This document shows, one piece after another, positions 8,339 through 16,139 of a stretch of DNA of 64,000 nt. The notes below the pieces were generated by a model. That model saw only the letters and a list, made by a program, of their open reading frames with translations. It was not told the origin of the DNA and searched no databases. Both the position numbers and the translations under genes were made by a program. The stretch's first letter is position 1. The number at the start of each line of letters is the position of its first letter. The stretch is taken from positions 248,001 to 312,000 of the forward strand of contig NZ_JAHBGB010000019.1 in NCBI RefSeq assembly GCF_018390555.1, given 5' to 3'. Source of the stretch: Ancylobacter oerskovii (GTDB lineage Bacteria > Pseudomonadota > Alphaproteobacteria > Rhizobiales > Xanthobacteraceae).

Positions 8339-9337
8339 TTAGCCTCCGCCGGTGATCTGCGCCTGGGTGATGACCTCGCGCCAGACCGGGAGTTCCGCGG
8401 CGATCAGCTCGCCGAAGCCTTCGGGCGTGCGGGGCATCGCGACCGCGCCGTCCCTCTCCAGCACCGCCGCGAATTCGGGGGTGGAGAGCTGGGCGTTGAT
8501 CTCTCGGTTGAGCCGGTCGACGATCTCGCGCGGCGTGCCGGCCGGCGCGACGATGCCGTACCACTGCACCGCTTCGAAGCCCGGCAGCCCGCTCTCGGCG
8601 AGGGTCGGCAGCTGCGGCGCGAAGGAGGCGCGCGCGGCGCTGGCGATGCCGAGCGCCTTCAGCTGCCCCTTGGCGGCGAAGGGCAGCACGGCCGGCCCGC
8701 CGGTCAGCGTGAACTGCACGACGCCGGCGACGAGGTCGACCACCGATGGCGCCGTACCCTTGTAGGGAATGTGGACGGCCTGGAAGCCGGCCTTGTAGGC
8801 GAGGTAGGCGCCGGCGATGTGCGCCGCGCTGCCCTGGCCGCCGGAGCTGTAGTTCAGCTTGCCGGGATTGGCCTTGGCGTAGGCGACGAATTCCTGGAAG
8901 TCCTTCACCGGGAGTTCCGGATTGACGACCAGGATGTTCGGCACCGACGCCACCAGCGCCACCGGCTGGAAGTCGCGGATCGGGTCGTAGGGCAGGTTGG
9001 GATAGAGGGCGGGATTGAAGGCGAGCGTGCCGATATGGCCCATCATCAGCGTGTGGCCGTCGGGCGCGGCCTTGGCCACCGCCGAAGCGGCGATGGTGCC
9101 GCCGGCGCCGGGCTTGTTGTCGACGATGAAGCCGGGGCCGCCGAGCGCCGGGGCGATCTTGGCGGCGATCAGCCGGGCCAGCACGTCGGTGCTGCCGCCG
9201 GGCGTGAAGGGCACGACGATCTTGACCACCTGCGAGGGCCAGGCCTGTGCCGGTCCGCCCGCCTGGGCGCGCAGCAGGGTGGGGGCGCACGCGCCGGCGA
9301 GGCCGAGCCCCGCGATGAGGGAGCGTCGATTGAGCAT
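8339..9337 (-). CDS. Bug/TctC-family periplasmic binding protein (orphan)
   Basis: A 332-residue extracytoplasmic binding protein of the Bug (TctC) family. The N-terminus LNRRSLIAGLGLAGA followed by LLRAQA resembles a Tat or Sec signal peptide. The mature part starts WPSQVVKIVVPFTPGGSTDVLAR, which is the family opening, and NKPGAGGTIAA is the ligand-loop motif. There is no tctA or tctB in this operon; Bug proteins are often found without their own membrane partners. The nearest TctAB are at 12849-14915. It could bind the aromatic acid or a ring-fission product, or act as a sensor. The order livK-bug-galD is tight, so co-transcription is likely. Confidence 0.88.
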   Translation of the reverse strand: MLNRRSLIAGLGLAGACAPTLLRAQAGGPAQAWPSQVVKIVVPFTPGGSTDVLARLIAAKIAPALGGPGFIVDNKPGAGGTIAASAVAKAAPDGHTLMMGHIGTLAFNPALYPNLPYDPIRDFQPVALVASVPNILVVNPELPVKDFQEFVAYAKANPGKLNYSSGGQGSAAHIAGAYLAYKAGFQAVHIPYKGTAPSVVDLVAGVVQFTLTGGPAVLPFAAKGQLKALGIASAARASFAPQLPTLAESGLPGFEAVQWYGIVAPAGTPREIVDRLNREINAQLSTPEFAAVLERDGAVAMPRTPEGFGELIAAELPVWREVITQAQITGGG

Positions 9338-9360
9338 GGTTCGTTCCTCCGCGGTTCGGG

Positions 9361-10542
9361 TCAGAGCCCGGCCTTCGACGGGTCCTTGACGTTGGGCACG
9401 GTGGCGAACTCGACATTGTAGAGTTCGCCGTCCACGCGCTCGACGCGGCGGATGTAGATGTTCTGGATCGGCTCGCGGGTATTGGGGTCGATGGTGACCG
9501 GCCCGCGCGGGCTCTCCCAGGACAGGCCCTTCATCGCCGCCACCAGCGCCGCGCCGTCGGTCGCGCCGCCGGTCTTCTTCAGCGCCTCGTAGATCAGGTG
9601 CATGCCGTCATAGGCTTGCACGGCGATGTGGTTGGGCCGGTGGCCATAGGCCTTGCGGAAGGCCGCGACGAAGGCGGCGTTCTCCGCGCTCCTGTGGGCC
9701 GCGGAATAGTGGTGCGCGGTGATCATGCCGAGGACGGAATCGTCCATCTGGGTGAGGATGTCGTCCTCGGTGACGCTGCCTTCGCCGAGCACCTTGATGC
9801 CGGACTTGTCGAGGCCGCGCTCGACGAACTGCTTCATCAGCGCCGCGCCGAGGCCGGTCGGCACGAACACGAACAGCGCCTCCGGCTTGGCGTCGACCGC
9901 CCGCTGGAGGAAGGGCGCGAAGTCGCGGGTGCTGAGCGGGACGCGGATGGCTTCGAGGACCTCGCCGCCCTTGGCCTTGAAGCGGGTGTTGAAGCCGGCT
10001 TCGGAATCGAGGCCCGGTGCGTAGTCGGCGACGATGCTCACCACCTTGCGGATGCCGTTGTCATAGGCCCAGTCGGCGAGCGGCACGGTGGTCTGCGCCT
10101 GGGTGAAGGCGGGGCGGACGATGAAGGGCGAGCGTTCCGTGACCACCGAGGTCGCCGCCATCATCACGATCTCCGGCACCTTGGCCTGGGTGGCGAGCGG
10201 CGCCACCGCCAGCGCCAGCGGCGTCAGGCCGAAGCCGGTGAGGATCTTCACCCCGTCATTGGCCACCATTTCCTGCGCGATGCGCTTGGTGACGTCGGCG
10301 ACGCCGGTGTCGTCGCGCAGGACGAGCTCGATCTTCTTGCCGGCGACGGTGTCGCCGGCCTGCTTGATGTAGAGCCGGGCGCCTTCCTCCAGCATGCGGC
10401 CGGTGGAGGTGAACGGGCCCGTCATCGGAGCGATGAGGCCGATCTTGACGACATTGTCGTCCGCCCTGGCCGGGAGGGCCATGGCGGAGCCTGCGAGCGC
10501 CAGGCCGGTGCTCGCCAGAAAGCTGCGGCGATTGAGGGACAT
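9361..10542 (-). CDS. LivK-like ABC transporter substrate-binding protein
   Basis: A 393-residue type I periplasmic binding protein and the first gene of the minus-strand operon. The signal peptide begins SLNRRSFLASTGLALAG and ends near ALPARA, with a twin-arginine-like pair. The mature protein starts VKIGLIAPMTGPFTSTGR, typical of LivK and aromatic-acid binding proteins. The C-terminal part includes GPVTIDPNTREPIQNIYIRRV, a common family feature. It should deliver ligand to LivHMGF encoded downstream. The 219-base leader contains a good dyad for LysR control. Confidence 0.9.
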   Translation of the reverse strand: MSLNRRSFLASTGLALAGSAMALPARADDNVVKIGLIAPMTGPFTSTGRMLEEGARLYIKQAGDTVAGKKIELVLRDDTGVADVTKRIAQEMVANDGVKILTGFGLTPLALAVAPLATQAKVPEIVMMAATSVVTERSPFIVRPAFTQAQTTVPLADWAYDNGIRKVVSIVADYAPGLDSEAGFNTRFKAKGGEVLEAIRVPLSTRDFAPFLQRAVDAKPEALFVFVPTGLGAALMKQFVERGLDKSGIKVLGEGSVTEDDILTQMDDSVLGMITAHHYSAAHRSAENAAFVAAFRKAYGHRPNHIAVQAYDGMHLIYEALKKTGGATDGAALVAAMKGLSWESPRGPVTIDPNTREPIQNIYIRRVERVDGELYNVEFATVPNVKDPSKAGL

Positions 10543-10761
10543 GAGGCGTTTCCCCGAATGTTCTGTGGCGTTTTGTTGTTGGCGCGGCCTTCAGGCCGCG
10601 CTCCGCCGGGCGCCTGCATGCAGCCCCGCCGGTCGTCAGCGCCGGCGGTGTCGTCAGCGTGCGTGCAGGCATGCCCCGGTTGCGTCGTCACCAAGGTTGC
10701 GGGCAAAGCATTGCTGAATCAAATGAGAGTTTTGCAGCGATTGATGCAGGTCTTGCATCTA
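10543..10761 (-). promoter_or_regulatory. Leader and putative promoter region of the liv-gal operon
   Basis: This gap separates the operon's first gene from the end of a same-strand LysR gene. Its half near 10700-10760 is richer in A and T than its surroundings and holds a 17-base dyad, reported separately. The rest is GC-rich with no other structure I can support. No promoter elements are called with confidence. Confidence 0.4.
10743..10759. promoter_or_regulatory. Dyad GATGCA-N5-TGCATC, candidate LysR operator
   Basis: Perfect 6-base inverted arms with a 5-base spacer (GATGCAGGTCTTGCATC). It fits the T-N11-A pattern of LysR-type binding sites. It starts 200 bases upstream of the livK-like start and ends 2 bases from the stop of the LysR gene at 10762-11667. 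A TTGCAG half-site lies about 10 bases to its left. Either neighbouring LysR protein could be the ligand-responsive activator. Confidence 0.45.
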
Positions 10762-11667
10762 TCAGTCGGCGGCGATGCTCGCATGCAGCGAGGCCACCAC
10801 CAGGTCCAGCAGGTCCTGCGCCGCCGGGCTCAGCGGCAGGCCCTTGCGGGTGATGATGCCAAGCGTGCGGGTCACCGTCGGCGCGCGCAGCGGGATGGCG
10901 ACGATGTCGTCCCTCGACACCACGTCGAGGGCCAGCTTCGGGACCACGGCATAGCCGATGCGCGCCCGCACGAGGCTCACGGCGGTGACCACGCGCTGCA
11001 CCTCGTAGTTCCAGAGCAGGCTCTCGCTGCGCGAGCCGAGCGCATCGTCGATGAGGATGCGGTTGCCGGTTTCCGAGCTGATGCGGACCAGCGGCACGCC
11101 GTCGAGCTCGGCCCAGGCCAGCGACCCGGCGCCGGCCAGCGGCATGCTGCGATGGCAGACGAGGACGAACGGTTCCTTCACGATCGGCTGGAGCTCAAGG
11201 TCCCAGCGATTGGCCGAGACGATGGTCACCCCGAACTCGGCCCGCCCGGATTGCACCTTGTCGGCGATCTCCGAGGCGGAATTGTCGTGGACGATCACCT
11301 GTATGTCGCCATAGCGGGCGATGAAGGCGGCGATGACGTCCGGCATGCAGCGCATCGCCACGGTGGGCAGGCAGCCCATGACCACGCGCTCCTGCGCCTC
11401 GCGGGCGGTGCTGCGCAGGTCCTCCAGCGTGGTGCCCAGCTCCTCGAACACCTTGCGGGCGCGCGGCAGCAAGGCGAGGCCGGCCGGGGTCAGCGTGACC
11501 TGCCGGGTGGTGCGGACCAGCAGCTGCAGCGAGAGCGATTCCTCCAGCTTGCGGATGCGGTGGCTGAGCGCGGTCTGCGACAGGTTGAGGTGCGAGGCGG
11601 CGGCGCGGAAGCTGCCGCGCTCGGCGATGCTGACGAAGGCCTGCAGTCCCAGCACGTCGATACGCAT
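10762..11667 (-). CDS. LysR-family transcriptional regulator
   Basis: A 301-residue LysR protein. The winged HTH covers about residues 1-65 (VLGLQAFVSIAERGSFRAAASHLNLSQ...), followed by a linker and an effector-binding domain with the usual end near 295. The open frame continues upstream, but Met at 11667 gives the standard length. It is transcribed toward the liv-gal operon, from which it is separated by 219 bases, and diverges from a second LysR gene. The most economical role is control of that operon in response to an aromatic acid. This is inference from position. Confidence 0.88.
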   Translation of the reverse strand: MRIDVLGLQAFVSIAERGSFRAAASHLNLSQTALSHRIRKLEESLSLQLLVRTTRQVTLTPAGLALLPRARKVFEELGTTLEDLRSTAREAQERVVMGCLPTVAMRCMPDVIAAFIARYGDIQVIVHDNSASEIADKVQSGRAEFGVTIVSANRWDLELQPIVKEPFVLVCHRSMPLAGAGSLAWAELDGVPLVRISSETGNRILIDDALGSRSESLLWNYEVQRVVTAVSLVRARIGYAVVPKLALDVVSRDDIVAIPLRAPTVTRTLGIITRKGLPLSPAAQDLLDLVVASLHASIAAD

Positions 11668-11842
11668 GGCGGCCTCCGGTTGCGGGCGCGTGGCTGCGAC
11701 TGGCTTAGCCGATGCCGGCCCCGGCGAACAGCGCCGGCCGCCGGCAAGGCTGGACAAGCCGGGGCGGATATCGACAAGCTTGGCGGCGGGCACGCATCGC
11801 CCGTCGCGATCACCGGCGGCAGGGCAGGACGGACACCGCATC

Positions 11843-12787
11843 ATGCGTCAGAAGCTGAGCAGCCGGCTGAGGCTGCGGCAGGTGGAAATCGTCATCGCCG
11901 TCGCCGAGCAGGGCAGCTTCCTCGCCGCTTCGCACCAGCTGGGGCTGAGCCAGCCGGCGGTATCGAAGGCGGTGCGGGAGATCGAGGCGGTGCTCGGCCA
12001 GCCGGTCTTCGACCGGATGCCCCGCGGCGTGATGATCAATCCCTTCGGCCGGGCGGTCGTCGAGCGCGGGCGCGCCATGCTGTCGCTGGTCGACCGGCTG
12101 GGCGACGATATCGGCCTCATCGAGCAGGGCCTCGCCGGCACGCTGGTGATCGGCGCCCTGCCAACCGCGGCGTCGAGCGTGCTCCCCGCGACGCTCGGCC
12201 GCCTGCGCGTGTCCAATCCCGATCTCGACATCCGCCTGGTGCAGGGACGCACGGTGGAACTCATGCCGCAGCTGGAAAGCGGCAAGCTGGACCTCATCGT
12301 CGGCCGCCTCTACGAGGCCGATACCTCGAAGGACGTGCAGCGCGAGACCATCTATCACGAGCCGATCTCGATGCTGGCGCGGGCCGGCCATCCGCTGTTC
12401 GAGGAGGGGGAGCCCGATGTCGCCGCGCTGCGCCGCTATGGGCTGGTGCTGCCGTCGCTGGAGCAGCGGCTCGGGCAGGAGGTGGATTCGGTGCTGGCCT
12501 TTTCCAACCTGCTGCCGGACCGGCCGACTTTGCGCTCGACCTCGATCTCGTTCATCCGCGAGCTCATCCTCGCCAGCGATGTCGTGACCGTGCTTCCCCG
12601 CCTGATGCTGGCGGGCGATCTCATCCGCGGCGCGGTGCGGATGGTGCCGGTCCCGCTGATGTCGGTCAGCCGGCCGGCCGGCATCGTGTCCCTGCGCCAC
12701 CGCCGGCGGGCGGCCAGCGTGCTGGCGCTGATCGCGGCGCTGCGCGAGCATTTGCACGAGCTTCGCCAGACGGGGCTGCTCGACTGA
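11843..12787 (+). CDS. LysR-family regulator, GbpR/PcaQ-like
   Basis: A 314-residue LysR protein starting MRQKLSSRLRLRQVEIV. The HTH (about 8-68) has the sequence style of the GbpR/PcaQ subgroup (RLRQVEIVIAVAEQGSFLAA, then QPAVSKAVREIE), whose members include PcaQ for protocatechuate and GbpR for sugar-binding protein control. The C-terminal domain is full length. It is divergent from the LysR gene at 10762-11667 across 175 bases and converges on tctA. It may control the liv-gal operon or the tct genes; sequence alone does not decide. Confidence 0.86.
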   Translation: MRQKLSSRLRLRQVEIVIAVAEQGSFLAASHQLGLSQPAVSKAVREIEAVLGQPVFDRMPRGVMINPFGRAVVERGRAMLSLVDRLGDDIGLIEQGLAGTLVIGALPTAASSVLPATLGRLRVSNPDLDIRLVQGRTVELMPQLESGKLDLIVGRLYEADTSKDVQRETIYHEPISMLARAGHPLFEEGEPDVAALRRYGLVLPSLEQRLGQEVDSVLAFSNLLPDRPTLRSTSISFIRELILASDVVTVLPRLMLAGDLIRGAVRMVPVPLMSVSRPAGIVSLRHRRRAASVLALIAALREHLHELRQTGLLD

Positions 12788-12848
12788 CCCCCGTCTTGGC
12801 GGGGGCCGTCGGGTGTGGTCCGTCCATGCGGCGCTGTCCGTCGCCGGA

Positions 12849-14393
12849 TCAGGCGCGCGAGCTTCCGCTCCCGGCCGCCCCGGCCGGTTCATGGCGCCCC
12901 GAACCGCGCGCGAGGTCGATCAGCTTGCCGATCAGCGGCCAGAACAGCATGACCAGCGCCAGGGTGGTGATGGTGCCGACCAGCTTGTTCGACCAGAAGA
13001 TGCCGAGCCCGCCATCGAGGCCGATCATCGATTGGCGGAAGGCATCCTCCGCCTTGTCGCCGAGCACGAGCGCCAGCGTCATCGGCGCCAGCGGGATGCC
13101 GGTCTTCTTGAACAGGTAGCCGACCACGCCGAAGCCGAGCATCAGCCAGATGTCGAACATAGCGTTCTGCACCGCGAAGGCACCGATGGCGCAGGACACG
13201 ATGATCATCGGCGCGATGGTGGCGAAGGGCACGCGCAGCACCGAGGCGAACAGCGGCACGGTGGCGAGCACGATGATCAGCCCGGCGATGTTGCCGAGAT
13301 ACATCGAGGCGATCAGGCCCCAGACGAAGTCCTTCTGCTCGACGAACAGCAGCGGGCCGGGCTGCAGGCCCCACACCATCAGGCCGCCGAGCAGCACCGC
13401 CGCGGTGCCGGAGCCGGGAATGCCCAGCGCCAGCATCGGCAACAGCGCCGAGGTGCCGGCGGCATGGGCGGCGGTCTCCGGTGCCAGCACGCCCTCGATC
13501 TTGCCCTTGCCGAAATTGGCCCCGTCACGCGAGAAGCGCTTGGCGAGGTTGTAGCCCATGAAGGAGGCGGCGATGGCGCCGCCCGGCGTCACCCCCAGCC
13601 AGCAGCCGATGGCGGAGGAGCGCAGCAGGGTCACCCAGTAGCGCGGCAGCGTCAGCCAGGTGCGCCACACCACCGACAGGCGGATCTTCGCCTCCTGCCC
13701 CTTGAAGGCGAGATGCTCCTCCATGGCGAGCAGGATCTCGGAGATGCCGAACAGGCCGATCACCGCGACCAGGAAGTCGAAGCCGCGCAGCATTTCGACC
13801 GAGCCGAAGGTCATGCGCAGTTCGCCCGACACCGTGTCCATGCCGACCGCCGCCAGCAGGAAGCCGAGCGCCAGCGAGATGACGATCTTGTGGCGGGCTT
13901 CCTTGCCGAGGCCGACAAAGGAACAGAAGGTCAGGAGGTAGACGGCAAAGAATTCCGGCGGCCCGAAGCGCAGCGCGAAGGTGGCGATCCACGGCGCCAG
14001 GAAGGTGATCAGCATCACCGCGGCGATGGAGCCGAAGAAGGAGGCGGTGAAGGCGGCGGTGAGCGCTTCGGCCGCCTGGCCCTTCTGCGCCATCGGGTAG
14101 CCGTCGAAGGTGGTGGCCACCGACCACGCCTCGCCGGGAATGTTGAACAGGATCGAGGTGATCGCCCCGCCGAACAGCGCCCCCCAATAGATGCAGGACA
14201 GCAGCACGATGGCCGAGGTGGGGTCCATGGTGAAGGTGAGCGGCAGCAGGATGGCGACGCCGTTCGGTCCGCCGAGGCCGGGCAGCACGCCCACCAGGAT
14301 GCCGAGGCAGATGCCGACCAGCATCAGCAGCATGTTGTGGAAGGTCAGCAGGACGCCGAAGCCGTGGAGAAGGGAATCGAGAGCTTCCATCAC
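12849..14393 (-). CDS. tctA: Tripartite tricarboxylate transporter large membrane subunit TctA
   Basis: A 514-residue inner-membrane protein with about 11-12 hydrophobic segments. It carries the conserved TctA glycine/proline motifs GVLPGLGGPNGVAILLP near the N-terminus and GVTPGGAIAASFMGYNLAKRF in the middle, and the loop GIPGSGTAAVLLGGLM. It lies 9 bases after tctB and is last in the order dehydrogenase-tctC-tctB-tctA. With TctB and TctC it imports a carboxylate using the membrane potential. The substrate is unknown; the adjacent 2-hydroxyacid dehydrogenase suggests a hydroxy acid. Confidence 0.93.
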   Translation of the reverse strand: MMEALDSLLHGFGVLLTFHNMLLMLVGICLGILVGVLPGLGGPNGVAILLPLTFTMDPTSAIVLLSCIYWGALFGGAITSILFNIPGEAWSVATTFDGYPMAQKGQAAEALTAAFTASFFGSIAAVMLITFLAPWIATFALRFGPPEFFAVYLLTFCSFVGLGKEARHKIVISLALGFLLAAVGMDTVSGELRMTFGSVEMLRGFDFLVAVIGLFGISEILLAMEEHLAFKGQEAKIRLSVVWRTWLTLPRYWVTLLRSSAIGCWLGVTPGGAIAASFMGYNLAKRFSRDGANFGKGKIEGVLAPETAAHAAGTSALLPMLALGIPGSGTAAVLLGGLMVWGLQPGPLLFVEQKDFVWGLIASMYLGNIAGLIIVLATVPLFASVLRVPFATIAPMIIVSCAIGAFAVQNAMFDIWLMLGFGVVGYLFKKTGIPLAPMTLALVLGDKAEDAFRQSMIGLDGGLGIFWSNKLVGTITTLALVMLFWPLIGKLIDLARGSGRHEPAGAAGSGSSRA

Positions 14394-14402
14394 GTCCTCC
14401 CG

Positions 14403-14915
14403 TCAGAAGCCGAAGGCCGCTTCGAGCGGACCCTTGGGCATGAGCACGTTGAACTGGACGTCGAAGACGTAGAACATCAGCGCCGAGAACACGAAGCCGG
14501 TGAGCAGCGATTTCCAGACCGCCAGCCTGCCGACGAACACCATGAAGGCGGCGATGAAGACGAAGCTCGCCACATAGAGCCCGATAAGCTGCACCAGCAG
14601 CACGAAGCCGATCGTGGGCAGGAACACCCGCAGCACCCGTCCGAAGGCGGAGCGGCCGACGAAGATCTCCTCGCGCAGTTCCTCGCTGCGCAGCGCCGCC
14701 GCGATGCCCCACAGGCTGGCGCCGCCGAGCAGCACCGCCAGATAGAAGGGGAAGTAGCCGGGCTGCGGCCCGTCCGGCGCCCAGCCGGCGCCGAGGCGCC
14801 AATTGTCCCAGCCGAGGAAGATCGCCAGGCACAGGAGCAGCGCCATCACCGCCAGCTCGACGCTGCGCGTCGATACCAGGGCGGGATCGAGGTCCGCGTG
14901 CGGTCCATCCGACAT
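14403..14915 (-). CDS. tctB: Tripartite tricarboxylate transporter small membrane subunit TctB
   Basis: A 170-residue protein with four predicted membrane segments and the typical low sequence complexity of TctB. The family feature of a hydrophobic hairpin followed by a cytoplasmic loop and two further segments is clear: LAVMALLLCLAIFLGWDNW, FPFYLAVLLGGASLWGIAAAL, then two C-terminal segments ending VQFNVLMPKGPLEAAFGF. It sits between tctC (69-base gap) and tctA (9-base gap). Confidence 0.9.
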   Translation of the reverse strand: MSDGPHADLDPALVSTRSVELAVMALLLCLAIFLGWDNWRLGAGWAPDGPQPGYFPFYLAVLLGGASLWGIAAALRSEELREEIFVGRSAFGRVLRVFLPTIGFVLLVQLIGLYVASFVFIAAFMVFVGRLAVWKSLLTGFVFSALMFYVFDVQFNVLMPKGPLEAAFGF

Positions 14916-14984
14916 CGGTAGTCTCCAGAAGAGGTCGTGAGCGGACGTGCCGGCGCCGAGCGCGCCGGCACGCGGAGGATCGCG

Positions 14985-16001
14985 TCAGTTGGTGGCGACG
15001 AAGCCCGACTGGGTCATCAGGTCCTTGTAGAGGGCCTCGTCCTTCTCCAGGAACTTTACCATCTCCGCTCCCTTGAGATCGGAGGGCTTCAGCGCCTGCT
15101 TCTCGAGATAGTCCTTGAACTCCGTCGTCTGCACGAGCTTGCCCAGCAGGTCCTGGTAGAAGGCGACCTGATCGGGCGTCACGCCCGAGGGCAGGAACAC
15201 GCCGCGCAGCATGATCCACTGGAAGTCGATGCCCTGCGACTTGCAGGTGGGGATGTCCTTCCAGGACTGGTCGGCGGTCACCTTGGCCGGGTAGTTCATC
15301 GGCTCGGTGTCGAACACGCACAGTGCCCGCACCTGCCCGGCGCGCCACACCGCGACGTTCTCCGAGGGGTTGTTGACGTTGACCTTGATGTGGTCGCCGA
15401 CCAGCTGGGTCGCCGCCTCGCCGCCGGACTTGTAGGGGATGTAGCTGAACTTCACCCCGGCGATGCGCTCCACCGCGGCGGCGAGGATATGGTCCTCGCG
15501 CTTGGAGCCGGTGCCGCCGAGCTTGAAGGCGCCGGCCGGCTCCTTCTTCACCGCCTCGACGAAATCCTGCGTGGTCTTGTAGGGCGAGCCGGCATTCACC
15601 CACAGCACGAAATTGTCGAAGGCGAGGATGCTGACCGGGGTGAGCTTGCGCCAGTCGAAGGGCAGCTTGTTGGCCAGCGGCAGCGTGTAGATGGCCGAGT
15701 TGGAGATGACCATCTTGTAGGGGTCGCCGGCGCTGGCCAGCATGTCCATCAGCCCCTCGCCGCCATTGGCGCCGCCCTTCAGCGTCACCACGATCGGGGT
15801 GGGCGAGAGTTTGTTGTTCTGGATGGCGGCCTGCATCATGCGCGCCATCTGGTCGGAGGCGCCGCCGGCGCCGGCCGGCACGATGATCTCGATCGGCTTG
15901 GTCGGCTGCCAGGCCGCCATGGCCGGGGCGCCGATGCCGAGGCAGGCGGTGACGCAGGCGGTCAGCAGGGCGGCGCGTTTGGCAACGAAGCTCTTGAGCA
16001 T
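14985..16001 (-). CDS. tctC: TctC/Bug-family periplasmic binding protein of the TctCBA system
   Basis: A 338-residue binding protein. Met at 16001 (MLKSFVAKRAALLTACVTA) starts a clear Sec signal ending near APAMA; the longer open frame upstream runs through AT-rich leader DNA and is not coding. The mature protein opens WQPTKPIEIIVPAGAGGASDQMAR, matching the Bug family. It should capture the substrate for TctAB. The leader of 138 bases holds a 19-base palindrome 74-92 bases upstream of the start, so tctCBA can be expressed separately from the dehydrogenase gene. Confidence 0.92.
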   Translation of the reverse strand: MLKSFVAKRAALLTACVTACLGIGAPAMAAWQPTKPIEIIVPAGAGGASDQMARMMQAAIQNNKLSPTPIVVTLKGGANGGEGLMDMLASAGDPYKMVISNSAIYTLPLANKLPFDWRKLTPVSILAFDNFVLWVNAGSPYKTTQDFVEAVKKEPAGAFKLGGTGSKREDHILAAAVERIAGVKFSYIPYKSGGEAATQLVGDHIKVNVNNPSENVAVWRAGQVRALCVFDTEPMNYPAKVTADQSWKDIPTCKSQGIDFQWIMLRGVFLPSGVTPDQVAFYQDLLGKLVQTTEFKDYLEKQALKPSDLKGAEMVKFLEKDEALYKDLMTQSGFVATN

Positions 16002-16074
16002 GCGACGTTTCCTCTCTTGTTCGGGGGCCCGATGGCGTCGGGGCGGCCCAGGCGTTTCCTCAGTTTTTTTGAGT

Positions 16075-16093
16075 TTTGCATTCATAATGCAAA
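16075..16093. promoter_or_regulatory. Palindrome TTTGCATTCATAATGCAAA, candidate GntR/FCD operator
   Basis: Perfect 8-base arms with a 3-base centre CAT. On the minus strand it overlaps a plausible -10 (CATTAT) placed 17 bases after TTGCGC, so a protein bound here would block tctC transcription. The core TGCATTCATAAT recurs at 19178-19189, upstream of the dehydrogenase and aminotransferase genes. The nearby GntR/FCD gene at 20613-21299 is the best candidate for the binding protein. Confidence 0.6.
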
Positions 16094-16139
16094 TGCATGA
16101 CAGGAGGCGCAAGCACGTTTTGACCGGTTCGAAACTTTC

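Noticed and set aside
9598-13119. Very long plus-strand open frame (over 1,100 codons) opposite the livK-like and LysR genes
   Set aside because: It runs across several genes with clear protein families on the other strand, has Arg/His/Gly-rich low-complexity translation and no domain. It is a result of high GC content.
14985-16112. Longer start for tctC at 16112
   Set aside because: The added N-terminus covers an AT-rich leader and the palindrome. The start at 16001 gives a clean signal peptide.
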